NCBI GenBank assembly: GCA_036346225.1
Contig: JARFIW010001363.1
Coordinates: 620,001 to 684,000 of the forward strand
DNA from: Platerodrilus igneus
Lineage: Eukaryota; Arthropoda; Insecta; Coleoptera; Lycidae
Length of the DNA: 64,000 nucleotides
Reading direction: 5' to 3'
Position numbers and translations under genes: made by a program
In this document: positions 22,650-32,855 of the stretch, piece after piece
Layout of the letters: every line of letters starts with the position of its first letter
Numbering within the stretch: position 1 is the stretch's first letter
The notes under the pieces: generated by a model
Told to the model about the DNA's origin: nothing
What the model saw: only the letters and a program-made list of their open reading frames with translations
Database searches by the model: none

Positions 22650-22768
22650 TAAAGATCGCTACCATGCTTGGAACAGCAAGGGTTCGGCAAGACTCCAAAT
22701 TTTCCAGGTAAAAAAAACCCGCTTCCTGGCCAATGTAGTACCTTCGGGTGGAGCATTGGAAAATCACA
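22650..22768 (+). mobile_element. SINE 3'-domain fragment inside M1
   Basis: Repeats the last ~115 bp of the SINE at 16847-17144 (GCTTGGAACAGCAAGGGT, GCTTCCTGGCCAATGTAG, CCTTCGGGTGGAGCATTGG) without the tRNA-like head. It lies between the left TIR and the transposase remnant. Either a 5'-truncated SINE inserted here, or this domain comes from another source shared with the SINE. Confidence 0.8.
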
Positions 22769-22769
22769 T

Positions 22770-23030
22770 ATAAGGTTTCAACACGATGGCGCTCCAGCAC
22801 ACAGTGCGCGTAATGTTAGGGAACACTTAGTCTTGCATATCCCAATCATTGGCACTATCTAGTGGCCATCGCGTTCGCCCGACCTCAACCCCCTGGATTA
22901 CTTCTTGTGCGGTTATATGAAAGAAAATGTGTATAAAACACATACCACAAACGAGCAGGACCTTCGTAGAGAAACACGCGAAGCCGTTGGAAGGCTGAGA
23001 GAATCGGTCGCGCTTTTAGGTTTTTAAAAC
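22770..23030 (+). pseudogene. Mariner-superfamily transposase C-terminal remnant of M1
   Basis: Reads FQHDGAPAHSARNVREHL, then after a stop WPSRSPDLNPLDYFLCGYMK and a helical C-terminus (NEQDLRRETREAVGRL). The first segment contains the second catalytic Asp (QHDGAPAH); SPDLNPLDYF contains the third catalytic Asp, a mariner-type DDD. The N-terminal DNA-binding domains and the first Asp are missing, so it cannot transpose itself. The intact ends suggest it was mobilised in trans. Confidence 0.8.
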
Positions 23031-23162
23031 CAAATTTTTTGGGACGGTGTCGTTTATGTATAAGAACTGGTGGCAGGACATTCCATCATTTGTTGTAAAC
23101 GATTTTAAATACATTTGATTATTTTGAGTTCATATTTTACAAAAATTATAAGTTGGCTATTC

Positions 23163-25879
23163 TAGGATGGACTCGGGCCGGGCCGGGCCGGGCTTTAAGC
23201 CCGGCCCGGCCCGACGCAGAAAAGTGACCGGCCCGGCCCGAGGCCCCACCTGAAATAAATACTGACGGCCCGACCCGCCGGCGGGCCGGGCCGGCCAGAA
23301 GACTTTCATTCAGTGAATGAGAAGATATTTTTTCAGTTGTGTTCAACAAGTAACTATCGTTCTTTTGTTTGATTTAAAAGTATAATGATTTTGAGTTACA
23401 ATCAAAATACTTGTGGAACATACCGTAGTATATCATTTGATTTTTGATTCTTTGAAAATCCTAGAAATATGTAACAAAAGTACAAAATGTTTAGCAATTT
23501 TCAATGTTTATGAAATTGTTACAGACTGATTTTTATAGCCTTTTTACTTTGAGAAACTGAAACTTTTGGAATTGAACTTTGATCTATAATTTGACTGTCT
23601 TTGTTCTAGTTCTATTAAATTTTTATTTGACCGACTGACAAATCATGCCAAAGTTCAAGATTTAACACTTTTGGTGAATTACTGAATGCTAAAAATTAAA
23701 TAAATTGTTGATAGGTCATAGTATAAACGGTACCAACCTGAAAGTCAAATAATATACCGAATGTTTGCTTAAAAAGTCGAATTTTCAAATTGTGGTATGT
23801 AGAGGATACCATATTCTTTAGAAATACATATTATCTGATGGAATGGAAGTAAAATGAAGTAATTGTTTAAGGTTGAAAAGTTTTTTAAAAAATGATTACC
23901 AAAAGGTATAAATCAGTACATAGATCCTTTTATATACCAATAAAATGTTATTTACTTTATCCTTTTTATGGCATGAGTTCGATAATGGCATTATTATACA
24001 TTTTCCTACAATAAATAGAAAACTATATGTGCAGCCAAATTCTACTATTCAACATTAAACTAAGTGACAATCATGCACGTAGCTAGAGGGCACCCCTACC
24101 CTAATATTCTAGCCCACACCAAGAAAGGTGTTCAGAACACGCTAAAAATAAAGTTGTATTTAGAAAATAATTAATGGCTGTTCAGTCCCCCAAACAAAAG
24201 GTGATAATATCAAAGTATGAAATTCAAAGTTTCATGTACCCTAGAAGTGTCTGCTATACCTATAGTCTACGAATAGACGATTAACGTATAGTTTTCGAAA
24301 GTTTTATTGAGATCGTTATTTTAAAATACATGCAGCAGTAAAGAATCTAACACTAATTAATATATACTACATGGTAGCGTTTAAATAGTTATTTGTATAT
24401 CAAGGCCGCGAAATTGTTTTTTAGCGTACCGAAAGAAAGTTTATCGCATAGGTCGCTTGCGACGGAGGCAATATAATCTCGAGGTCGCTAAAATAATTTC
24501 GTGGTCTAGGTGCAACCGTGCATGGTTTATTACAAAAAATTTTCACTTAACTGATTAAGCTATAGCTAGAATTTATATGTTTTATAGTGTCTTAACATCA
24601 CACGTTGCTATGGAAATGATATATTTCAAATATCGACAGTATTCATAAATAAATTCCTGAAAAATGTGAGGCTGCGTTAGTACTACATAGTTCAATTTCC
24701 TACACTATTTCAGAGCAAGTGTTTTTTCCTTTACTCTTAATTTTGACATATATGTTTAGTATACTATATCTATAGGTTATATTTTAAAATGAATAAAGAA
24801 TTAATCTCTTTTGTGATTAGGTGACCTATAAAACATGTTCAACTATATTTGAAAAGATCAAAAATTCTATTCACACAAAGATGTATCTTTTTATTATTCG
24901 AGTCTCATTTCTCACTGATTCGATAACATTTGTAAGTGTTATCAAAGTGTTTTCACGGAATACTCTTCGAGTTTACTTCAAGACACTGGTCTTTACTTCT
25001 TCCCAAGCCTATAGCATATCTGTTATCAAAAGGATGTTTACACCTTACTTCTAGGAAAAGCATTAAAAAAGAGCATCATCCTATTTAGAGCGTTGACGTT
25101 TTATATCTTTCTCGTGTTATAAACTTGGACATTATATCTCTAAATTTAATTACGGAAACAACACTACAAAAAGCCATTTAATTTCACAATATCTATACAG
25201 AAATCAGACAATTAAATGTAAGTTTGTACGTTAGGCATTTGGTATATGTCAAAATTAAGGCGCCTTAAATAAAAGCATTCCTTGCCTAAAAAAACTTTAT
25301 TAAAAATTGGTAAAATGAACGTTGTAATAACTCTCTGGTATTTTAGGCGGTAGACATAAACTATACACGCGATTCATAATATCGACGTTCGCCGCATGAT
25401 TGAAATTTGAAGTATATACATATACATAATATGAATGGTATAAACTCTTGAATTATGAATGAATCACCTAGTTCGATGTTTCTGGGCATTTTTAACTTGC
25501 CTAAAGTACAACATAAGCGACATTAAAAACCACTAGAAAAAAATATTCGGAATAAGAGGTGAGTTATAATATCACGTCTCCTTTATACTAAACAAGACGA
25601 AAAATCTGAGTATTAATGGGTGCATGAAAACACTACGTGAAAATATAATTAAGAACGTTTACTTACTCAATGTGAGATAGAAGTGGAAGGACAGTGGAAT
25701 ATCTACTCATGTGTTTTTCGACCCGAAAAATTCAGGCCGGCCCGAATCGTTTGGTCCGGCCCGGCCCGAAAAAAGATAGGCGTGGCCCGGGCCCGGCCCG
25801 AATAAAGTAATTAACGGCCCGGCCCGGATTCGAGCCCGAAATCGGGCCGGGCCGGCCCGAGAGTCCGAGCCCGTCCCTA
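23163..25879. mobile_element. hAT-like element with GGGCCGGG-rich ends
   Basis: Left end TAGGATGGACTCGGGCCGGG and right end (reverse complement) TAGGGACGGGCTCGGACTCT form imperfect TIRs. Within ~150 bp of each end, GGCCCGGCCC words are arrayed, unlike the AT-rich surroundings. Flanks GGCTATTC and GCTATTAC are consistent with an 8-bp duplication carrying a 1-base change, the hAT hallmark, and the element cleanly interrupts the right TIR of M1. I see no transposase in the 2.7 kb, only AT-rich sequence and a short inner inverted repeat (about 24404-24507), so it is non-autonomous or decayed. Confidence 0.75.
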
Positions 25880-28115
25880 GCTATTACTTACGAATTCTTT
25901 AATAAAAGTGCTGTTCTTGGGATTGTACCTACAAATTACTCAAAAATTTTCTATGCATTTAATTTTAGACCTACCAGTTATTAGATTAATGAAGTTTTTT
26001 GGATAGGTGTGCACTCTTCGATGGTAATACTTTTTGAGTAATTTTAGTTTGAAAAGCACGCACAATAGAACTTTTCTTTTCTTTTCATAGAACCAAAATT
26101 ATGGAAAATTATGATTTTCTCTTGCGATAATAAGTAAATGTTTGAGGAAGTCCTCATTTATTAAACACGCAACATTCACTCATACAACAGAAAACGAACT
26201 ACCTTCAAAAGGTCAGTATTTCGTTTATTGCAAATTAATATTTGAAGTTCTGCACAATTTTGACACAAAACGCAAAAGTTGTTATAACTTTGAAACCATC
26301 AACAATTGGATAACAACATATATAGTTATTTGAATAGGTAGTAATCTCAGCTATCAAACCCTTCAATTTGGACCATTACTTTTGGGACACCATATTGCAT
26401 GTGAATATTATAAAAATTTATATCGCATCGTTGACGAGCTACAATTTTTACAGTATAGGGTTTACTACTACCATAAAGACTGATCTGGGCACGGCGTTGC
26501 TTCAGGATAGTTTTGAAGGAAACTATTAGAAGATTTCTTGTAGCAAATTAAAAAACTCTACATTGCAACACTTACAAGCCACATTTTTTTAAAAATAGGG
26601 GTTGATTCCACCCTCAAACTGACTTTCGCGCCTCGTCGCTGGAGTTTATTTTTGTAATAGAGTAGTAGAGGATTGCATGTGAAAAGTTTGAAAATTTTCT
26701 AACGAGTTGTTTACAAACAGAATTTTTTCCTTAGTGTAGGGGTTGCTTCCACCCCCTAAGACAATTTGGTGAAGTGTTTTGGTGGATATTTGTGTAATAT
26801 GTTATTATAGGATTGCATGAGAATATATTTTGAAAATTTTGTATCGTATCGTTCAGGAGTCAAGTTTTTCAGTATAGGGTTACTACTACCCCAAGATTGA
26901 CGTTGACATAGCGTTGCTTGCGAACAGTTTTGAAGGAGGTTGCATGTGAAATTTTAAATATTTTTGATTGAGCCGCTTACAAACTATATTGTTGTCTAAT
27001 ATCGGGGTTGCTTTTACCCCAAGACTAGTTTTCGCTCTCCGTTGTTGTTGTTGCTTATTTTTCTAATGGGTATTAAAAATTGCATGTTAAAATTTTTAAT
27101 TTTTGTCCAACGCTTTACGAGGTACAATGTATTTAGTTTAGGGGTTGCTGCCACCTCCATGAACGGCTTGGCGCACCATTACTAGTGGATGTTTTGCTAT
27201 AGATTATTAAGCATTGCATGTAAAAATTTTGAAAATTTTCTAACGAGTTTTTTACCACCTAAAATTCCTTAAGTGTTGGAGTTGCTGCCATCCCCGTGAG
27301 TGAGTTTAATGCACTGTTGCTAGTGGATGTTTGCGCAAGATACTATTAAAGAATTGTGTGTGAATATTATGAAAATTTTGTATCGCATCGTTCACGACTA
27401 AAATTTTGCAGAATAAGGGTTACCGCTACCCCCAGGACGGACTGACACAGCAGGGTTTGATGATAATTTTGAGGAGACTATTAGAATATTGCATGTGATG
27501 ATTTTGAAAATTTTGCGTAGCACCGTTTACAAGTTACTTTTTTTTTTAATATAGGGGTTGATTCCACCCCCAAAACGTTGCTGGTGTTTATTTTTGCAAT
27601 AGAGTATTAGACGATTGGATGTACAAATTTAAAAAATTATCCAGCTTTTAGGGGAACACTTAAATTAGCTTGGGGGTTGCTACCACCTCCAAGAATGACT
27701 TGGGCACATCATTGCTGGTGGATGCTTTTGTTATAGACTATTAAGCATTGCATGTTAAATTTTTTAATTTTTCTAGCGAGTCGTTTAGGAGCTAAAAATT
27801 TATTTAGTATAGGGGTGTTGCCGCCCTCAAAGATAGACTTTTGTGTATCGTTGCTTGAAAATATTTTCTAGTATGCGATTAGAGGATTGCACTTGCAAAT
27901 TTTAAAAATTTTCTATTCAGCCGTTTACGAACTACAATTTTTGTTGAATAAGGGTTGCTACTACCCTCAACATTAGCTTTTGTGCACCTTTGCTTATGCG
28001 TTTCTATTATAGACTATTAGAGGTTGTTTGCATGCAAACATTTTGAATATTTTCTATTGCGTCATTTAATAGCTACAATTTATTTAGTGTGGAGTCGTAG
28101 CTACCCTTGAGTAGT

Positions 28116-28822
28116 AGGGTAAGGTAGAACTATTTACAGAATTATAAGTGCAGGTGTATTCAGAAACAATTCGCAAAATTGGAAATATTTGTTATCAATA
28201 TATAAATTATATTTTCTACACTTTACAAAAATTTTGCTGGGAAACAGTGAATAACTTCATGCAAATATATAAATGCGATATCACATCATATAAACAGGTC
28301 CATGACCTAAGCGGTAAGCTAAAAATTTTAAATACTCAAACACTTAATATATATTAGCGAATGAAAGTTTGCAGCAAACTCTATGGACGCTTGAAACTGC
28401 TCGTCGCATTATCATCTAAGCAGACTAACTGGCGCCACGCTGTGTTGCCATTTAGCGGTTGTAAAGATGATAACACAATAGAATATTCCGTATATTAAAA
28501 TATATTCTGTGGCGCTCTCAGCGGAAAATCGCTAGACTAAAACTATACGATTTCTGTACATTTTCCTATCAATTTTAAGTCCATTTTGTGTTTCTTAAAT
28601 ATTTAAAATAAAAATCTGTACAAAAACCTATTGACTTTGACATATTCCAACTCTTACCAATTTGGGTCTTCTTCCATTTAAATATCTTAGACAAGGAAGC
28701 GCAATGTCAATAATGCTAAAAAGTGAAAAGTTCTATCTTGCGTCCGATATACGGTAGTAAGTTTACAAGGGACGCAAGTTTGAATGCAAATTCCGGTCTA
28801 TCGGGTGCAAAAATGATAGTAG

Positions 28823-28824
<2 letters not shown>
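28116..28824. other. No recognisable gene
   Basis: Follows the satellite. The 69-codon frame at 28148-28357 has no known domain. The last 30 bases share an end with the sequence at 20632. Confidence 0.4.

Positions 28825-28882
<58 letters not shown>
28825..28882. repeat. (TA)n array, first of the chain
   Basis: Nearly pure TA run. The right neighbour is the start of Y1. Confidence 0.95.
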
Positions 28883-28883
<1 letters not shown>

Positions 28884-30618
28884 TGCTGTAATTATAGGGT
28901 TAAGTTAGGGGTAGGTTAAGTCATAGGGGTCGTAGAATAAACAAAAGAAACTCCCAAGTAACACAAGCACATAATTACAGATATTAGAAGAGTAGATAGG
29001 TCATTATAAATATTATTAGTTAAGAGCACCCTGTATATAGCAGTACAAGCGATTAAAACACATATTCAAGAGTAGCTACGAGCAAAGATAAGGATTTAAA
29101 AATGTAAGGAAACGCATTGAAATTAAATCAGTGAAAAACCTGCATGAATTGACTAGATAAATATTCAAAAGGTGCGTTAATATATCATCTTAAACGCACG
29201 CAGAAATTATGCATTATTTGAAAAGCGTACGTGATCTAAAAGTATCACATTTGTTCAAAAATCCAATTTAATTAGGAAATAAACAAACGCCAAATTTATT
29301 CCATTCAGATTGGAATAAGGCCAACAACAACAGTACGTGATTTGTTGGACGAACATTCCTGAGATTTCTGAATCAAATGTGAGGTATTATAATAAATTAC
29401 GTGACATTTTTAGCATCGCTTCATGCAATTAAACTACACAATTGGTAAAGTTTCCAAAATAACGAGAGATAAGACACTTGGTCTTGCCCAGCACGTGAAG
29501 TCAACGAATCCCAAACAAAAGGGGCCGATCCTATATCTATCATGACAATTGAATATCGAGTTAGTATACTTTTAAAACCGGGCAGTCACTATAATTGAAA
29601 GTGCTAAATATTTATGTGAACAGTAAATTAAATTAAAGTGAAAATTAAAGGGTGTATACTTGTGCAAGCGAGCCGTACTTCTAAAGACGTAAATAGATCA
29701 GATTTAGTGAAATTATACCATTTCTAATAATAAATAAAACAGGGCTCTTATTTACCATCTTAATTACCATTTCAATTAAAATCTCAATTACAATCTCAAT
29801 TACAATATTAATCTGAAAAAGATCTTGCTACGACTCCTGTTAAAACTTTTAATAACGATCAATTACGATCTTAAATACAATTTTGAATACGAGACTCTGG
29901 AGAATGTTGCCTGTTCAAGCAATTTGATAATCTTTAAAAATGGTAAATATTTTATTACGGAAATGAAAAACCTTTCATTGGAATAAACTCACCAATAACG
30001 ATTTGGATACTAATTTGGTTGGATGTCGACTTTAATTCTTGGGAATGCAGAGCTCCTACTAAACCACTTCAGGTTAGATATTTTGATATGATTTATTTTA
30101 AAAACTGTTTTTATTTCAATAATAATTCAAAGTGTAAGAGCCGACAAATTGGGGTTTCTTGTATAAACTTATAAAAAGTAATAGACATCTTAAAATGTTT
30201 TAAAAGGTCTCTAAATGTAATAAAAAGCTCATTTGCTGGCTTAATTTTCTAAAAATCTGACAGATGTAAATAATTTAAAAAGGGAAAAGATATTTAAAAA
30301 GGTTGTAAATATTTAATCATTATACTGTGTATTGTAGAATTGCTTTATTTAATTGAATCAGCTAGTCGAGGAAAAGAAAATTATAACTTAACATTTTTAC
30401 AAGTGCTTGAGTAATAAAAGAATAAATCACAGCATAAATATATCTGCCCAACCGAGGGGCGAGAATAACAAGGGTTCTATTTTCCTACAGGAAGATAACA
30501 CGAAATAATTAGCTCGACCTAATAGTGGGGCTAAATAATAATATAATAAAAAGGGGCTAACAGGGGTTAACACAGCATAAATATGACAAGCCCAAATCGT
30601 GGGGCTCGATTATCACTG

Positions 30619-30621
<3 letters not shown>
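28883..30621 (+). mobile_element. LTR element Y1: LTR plus PBS-like cassettes
   Basis: Starts TTGCTGTAATTATAGGG after (TA)n and is collinear with the reverse complement of 54961-56682 (landmarks AAGTCATAGGGGTCGTA near 28918, CCTGTATATA near 29029, CACATTTGTTCAAAAA near 29248). Near the right end, CACAGCATAAATAT-type words at 30428, 30499 and 30571 each precede a PBS-like stretch (GGGGCTCGA class). The unit ends CACTGCAA at 30621 followed by (TA)n. No coding sequence is present. I read it as one LTR followed by tandem leader cassettes ending in an LTR terminus. Confidence 0.65.
30428..30621 (+). repeat. Tandem PBS/LTR-end cassettes of Y1
   Basis: Three cassettes start at 30428, 30499 and 30571, followed by a terminal CACTGCAA. 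The third contains GCCCAAATCGTGGGGCTCGA, of the same class as the PBS region found after the full LTR of X2. The second is the most diverged. Confidence 0.65.

Positions 30622-30655
<34 letters not shown>
30622..30655. repeat. (TA)n array between Y1 and X1
   Basis: Pure TA run with the Y1 end on one side and the X1 start on the other. Confidence 0.95.
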
Positions 30656-30658
<3 letters not shown>

Positions 30659-30660
<2 letters not shown>

Positions 30661-32847
30661 CTCATATTTAGACCAGGGTAGAAAATTAAATAATCACATC
30701 AAATAATTTTAATCACCGTGTAGAAGCTTTGGGAAAAGGTACGCGTTATTAAAACCGTGAAGCATAAAAATTCATTCGTTTCATTAAAAATATGGGAGTT
30801 AAATTATTTACAAGACGCTTGCTATAAAAAAGGAAGCAGTATTAAAATGCTCTACGTGTAATTTACTTATTCCGAGTAAAGAAACAAATGGAAATTACGT
30901 GCAAAATTTATATTAATTAACTCAATTTTAAGTAACCGGTATTAAACAAAATGTACAGATAATAATTAATATTTGATTAGGAGTCACTAAAAATTAAAGG
31001 GTATTATTTTTAATTGAAGCTAATTGAACCATTAGTAACATATAATATGTATAAAAGCTAGTAAAAACCTAATAATATTCAGATCGTAGAAGTATTATGT
31101 TTGAACACCTGCGTATTTTTAAATATTTTATGTTCTGCGTAAAATTTGCAGATAACAAATAGTTACAGAGAATGTTGGAGAAACCGTTGCTTAATATTTA
31201 CGGGATATGCTAATAAGGTGGGTTATTTCACAAGTCCACGTGGATTGAAAATAACCGATACTAAAGAATATAGATTTGTACCACTCGGAACAGGGTAGAT
31301 AGAGACAGATAATATGCGCAAGACAGAGACATGTATAGTAAAAGGCGTGAGTTGAGCAACGTCACTGGGTTGCCATTGGTTGAAAATAAGAGGCAAATTT
31401 GAGAGGTAAAAATAACATTTCTGTATAAAAATTAATTAGTTATTCCCAGACGTTGCGAGCCGTGTCGAAATTTCTGAGATTTAACTGGTGCGAGTGGAAA
31501 TTTAATAAGAACCGACGCACAGGCGGTCGAGATGGGAACATAGTATACGAAATTCTAGAAACTGGCCGTTTTGGAGACAAAACCGACAGACAGGCTAACC
31601 ACTATATATACCCGGGTTAATATGAGTTTCTCTCTCTTAGATTTTCGATTTGATTCAATGCGTTAAACAGTGCTTTTTAGTTTTCCGATTTTGATAGAAT
31701 ATTTTAAACAGTTTGCTCGTATATTTTAGTGATTTAAAACAGTTTGTTCTTTACGTGCTACAATGAATGTAATTTAGTGCACTTAGAAAAGAAGATACAA
31801 GGTAATAAAGTCTAGTATCACTGTACCAATTAGTCAAATTTGCAACGACCAATGAATACACAAAAGTAGGCAGTTTTGGCGTATATTTGTGAAAGAAGTA
31901 TGAATTTCTTTGCTATTTTTCGGGGGTGTTAATAATTAAATGATTTGTAAACGTGTCTGGATCCACAAAACAAGCTTCAGATATACACAAATGAGTTCCG
32001 GAAAAGCACTGAAACAACTTTAGATGAATGGTGGTGTAGAAAATTTTAAAAGCGACCAGCAATACGAGGACCTAAACATAACCCAGTTGGATTGGTGTGA
32101 TTAACAGAGGACGATATACATTGGGGCCACGAGTGCATTAACCTTCGGGTAACTTATGCTTTGTTGTTCGATTTTTGATGTTTTGGTGTGTGTTGAATAA
32201 CTTTATAATTGATTTACTTAAAATGGACAGTAGTGAAATTGTACTAACAACAAATTTTTAATTTTAAGGTGAAATTTTCTTGTTTAAGTAGAAATATTTA
32301 GTATTTATGTTCTGGATTATGATAAAATTTGGGTATGTCTTTGAGCTCAATTAGACGAACCTGGTTAATTAACGTAAAGGGGTGGGAGATGTTCCCTTTG
32401 TACTCAGACTAAGGTCTGCATATATTGTTATATTAATTAGTAGGCATCTACAGGACTTTAATTCTGGATGCACATTAAAATGATAATAAATTTAATCTTG
32501 AAATTTTCTGATACTGAAATTTATGCTGAATTTTAATTTTGAAATTTTAATGTATTGTGAATATTGATGTAAATAGAGTTAACGTTGGTGTTTGTGATAG
32601 GAATGTGTTTGTTTTTTTTATGATTGAGGATGAAGGTTTTAACTAGGTGAGCAGCCGAGGCGGAAAAGAGTAAAGAGGCGATTAACAGAACAAAGTCAAC
32701 GGAACAGTTAATTAAAAAGGTTTCACAGCATTCTTGACGCTGTGGGCCACGATTCGAAAACCGTAGTTCCCGGATTTTGGTGGAATCACAGCAATCTTGA
32801 CGCCCAATTCGTGAGGCTCGATTCTAATACAGATCAACACAGCATTC
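30659..32847 (+). mobile_element. LTR element X1: LTR plus two PBS cassettes
   Basis: The LTR is 30659-32733, starting TACTCATATTTAGACCAGGG and ending TTTCACAGCATTC, in the same sense as the reverse complement of the X2 LTRs. Two cassettes follow: 32734-32796 (TTGACGCTGTGGGCCACGAT start, GCAATC end) and 32797-32847 (TTGACGCCCAATTCGTGAGG start, CACAGCATTC end). TATATATA then leads directly into X2 on the opposite strand. No coding sequence remains. Confidence 0.75.
31602..31660 (+). promoter_or_regulatory. LTR promoter of X1
   Basis: CTATATATACCCGGGTTAAT at 31602 followed by GAGTTTCTCTCTCTTAGA. The same TATA plus pyrimidine block recurs in X2 (39256, minus), X3 (about 44605, minus) and, at least in the pyrimidine part, X4. 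Conservation at the same LTR position points to the transcription start region. An AATAAAG poly(A) signal follows at 31804. Confidence 0.6.
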
Positions 32848-32855
32848 TATATATA

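Larger units (their letters stand above)
22060..26392. mobile_element. Mariner-superfamily transposon M1 with ~0.6-kb TIRs
   Basis: Ends GGGTGCCCCAAAAGTAATG and CATTACTTTTGGGACACC are inverted and flanked by TA on both sides, the TSD expected of Tc1/mariner. The left arm is 22060-22650. The right arm is 23064-23166 continued at 25886-26392, because a hAT-like element split it. The arms match closely over nearly their full length. Between them lie a SINE tail and a transposase remnant. Without the hAT insertion the element is about 1.6 kb, too short for a full transposase. M1 itself sits inside the satellite array. Confidence 0.85.
21645..28115. repeat. Satellite array, monomer about 137 bp, split by a transposon
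   Basis: Tandem degenerate monomers. Each holds GATTGCATGTGAAAATTTT, an AT-rich stretch, a GTCGTTTACAAGCTA-like block, GGGGTTGCTACCACCCC and GCACCGTTGCTGGTG. The GCATGTGAA anchor falls at about 21661, 21801, 21931, then after the inserted element at 26397, 26535, 26674, 26814, 26942, 27082, 27216, 27356, 27491, 27617, 27750, 27889 and 28030. Spacing is 126-140 bases. If the element 22060-26392 is removed, the register is kept. The monomers are diverged, so the array is old. Confidence 0.85.

Noticed and set aside
23146..23349. Gly/Pro/Arg-rich minus-strand frame
   Set aside because: Lies in the GGGCCGGG array of the hAT-like end; composition is explained by the repeat.
24404..24507. Short inverted repeat (CGCGAAATTGTTTTTTAGCG / CGCTAAAATAATTTCGTGG) inside the hAT-like element as a separate MITE
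   Set aside because: Only ~100 bp, one copy in the window and no clear duplication. Recorded but not called.
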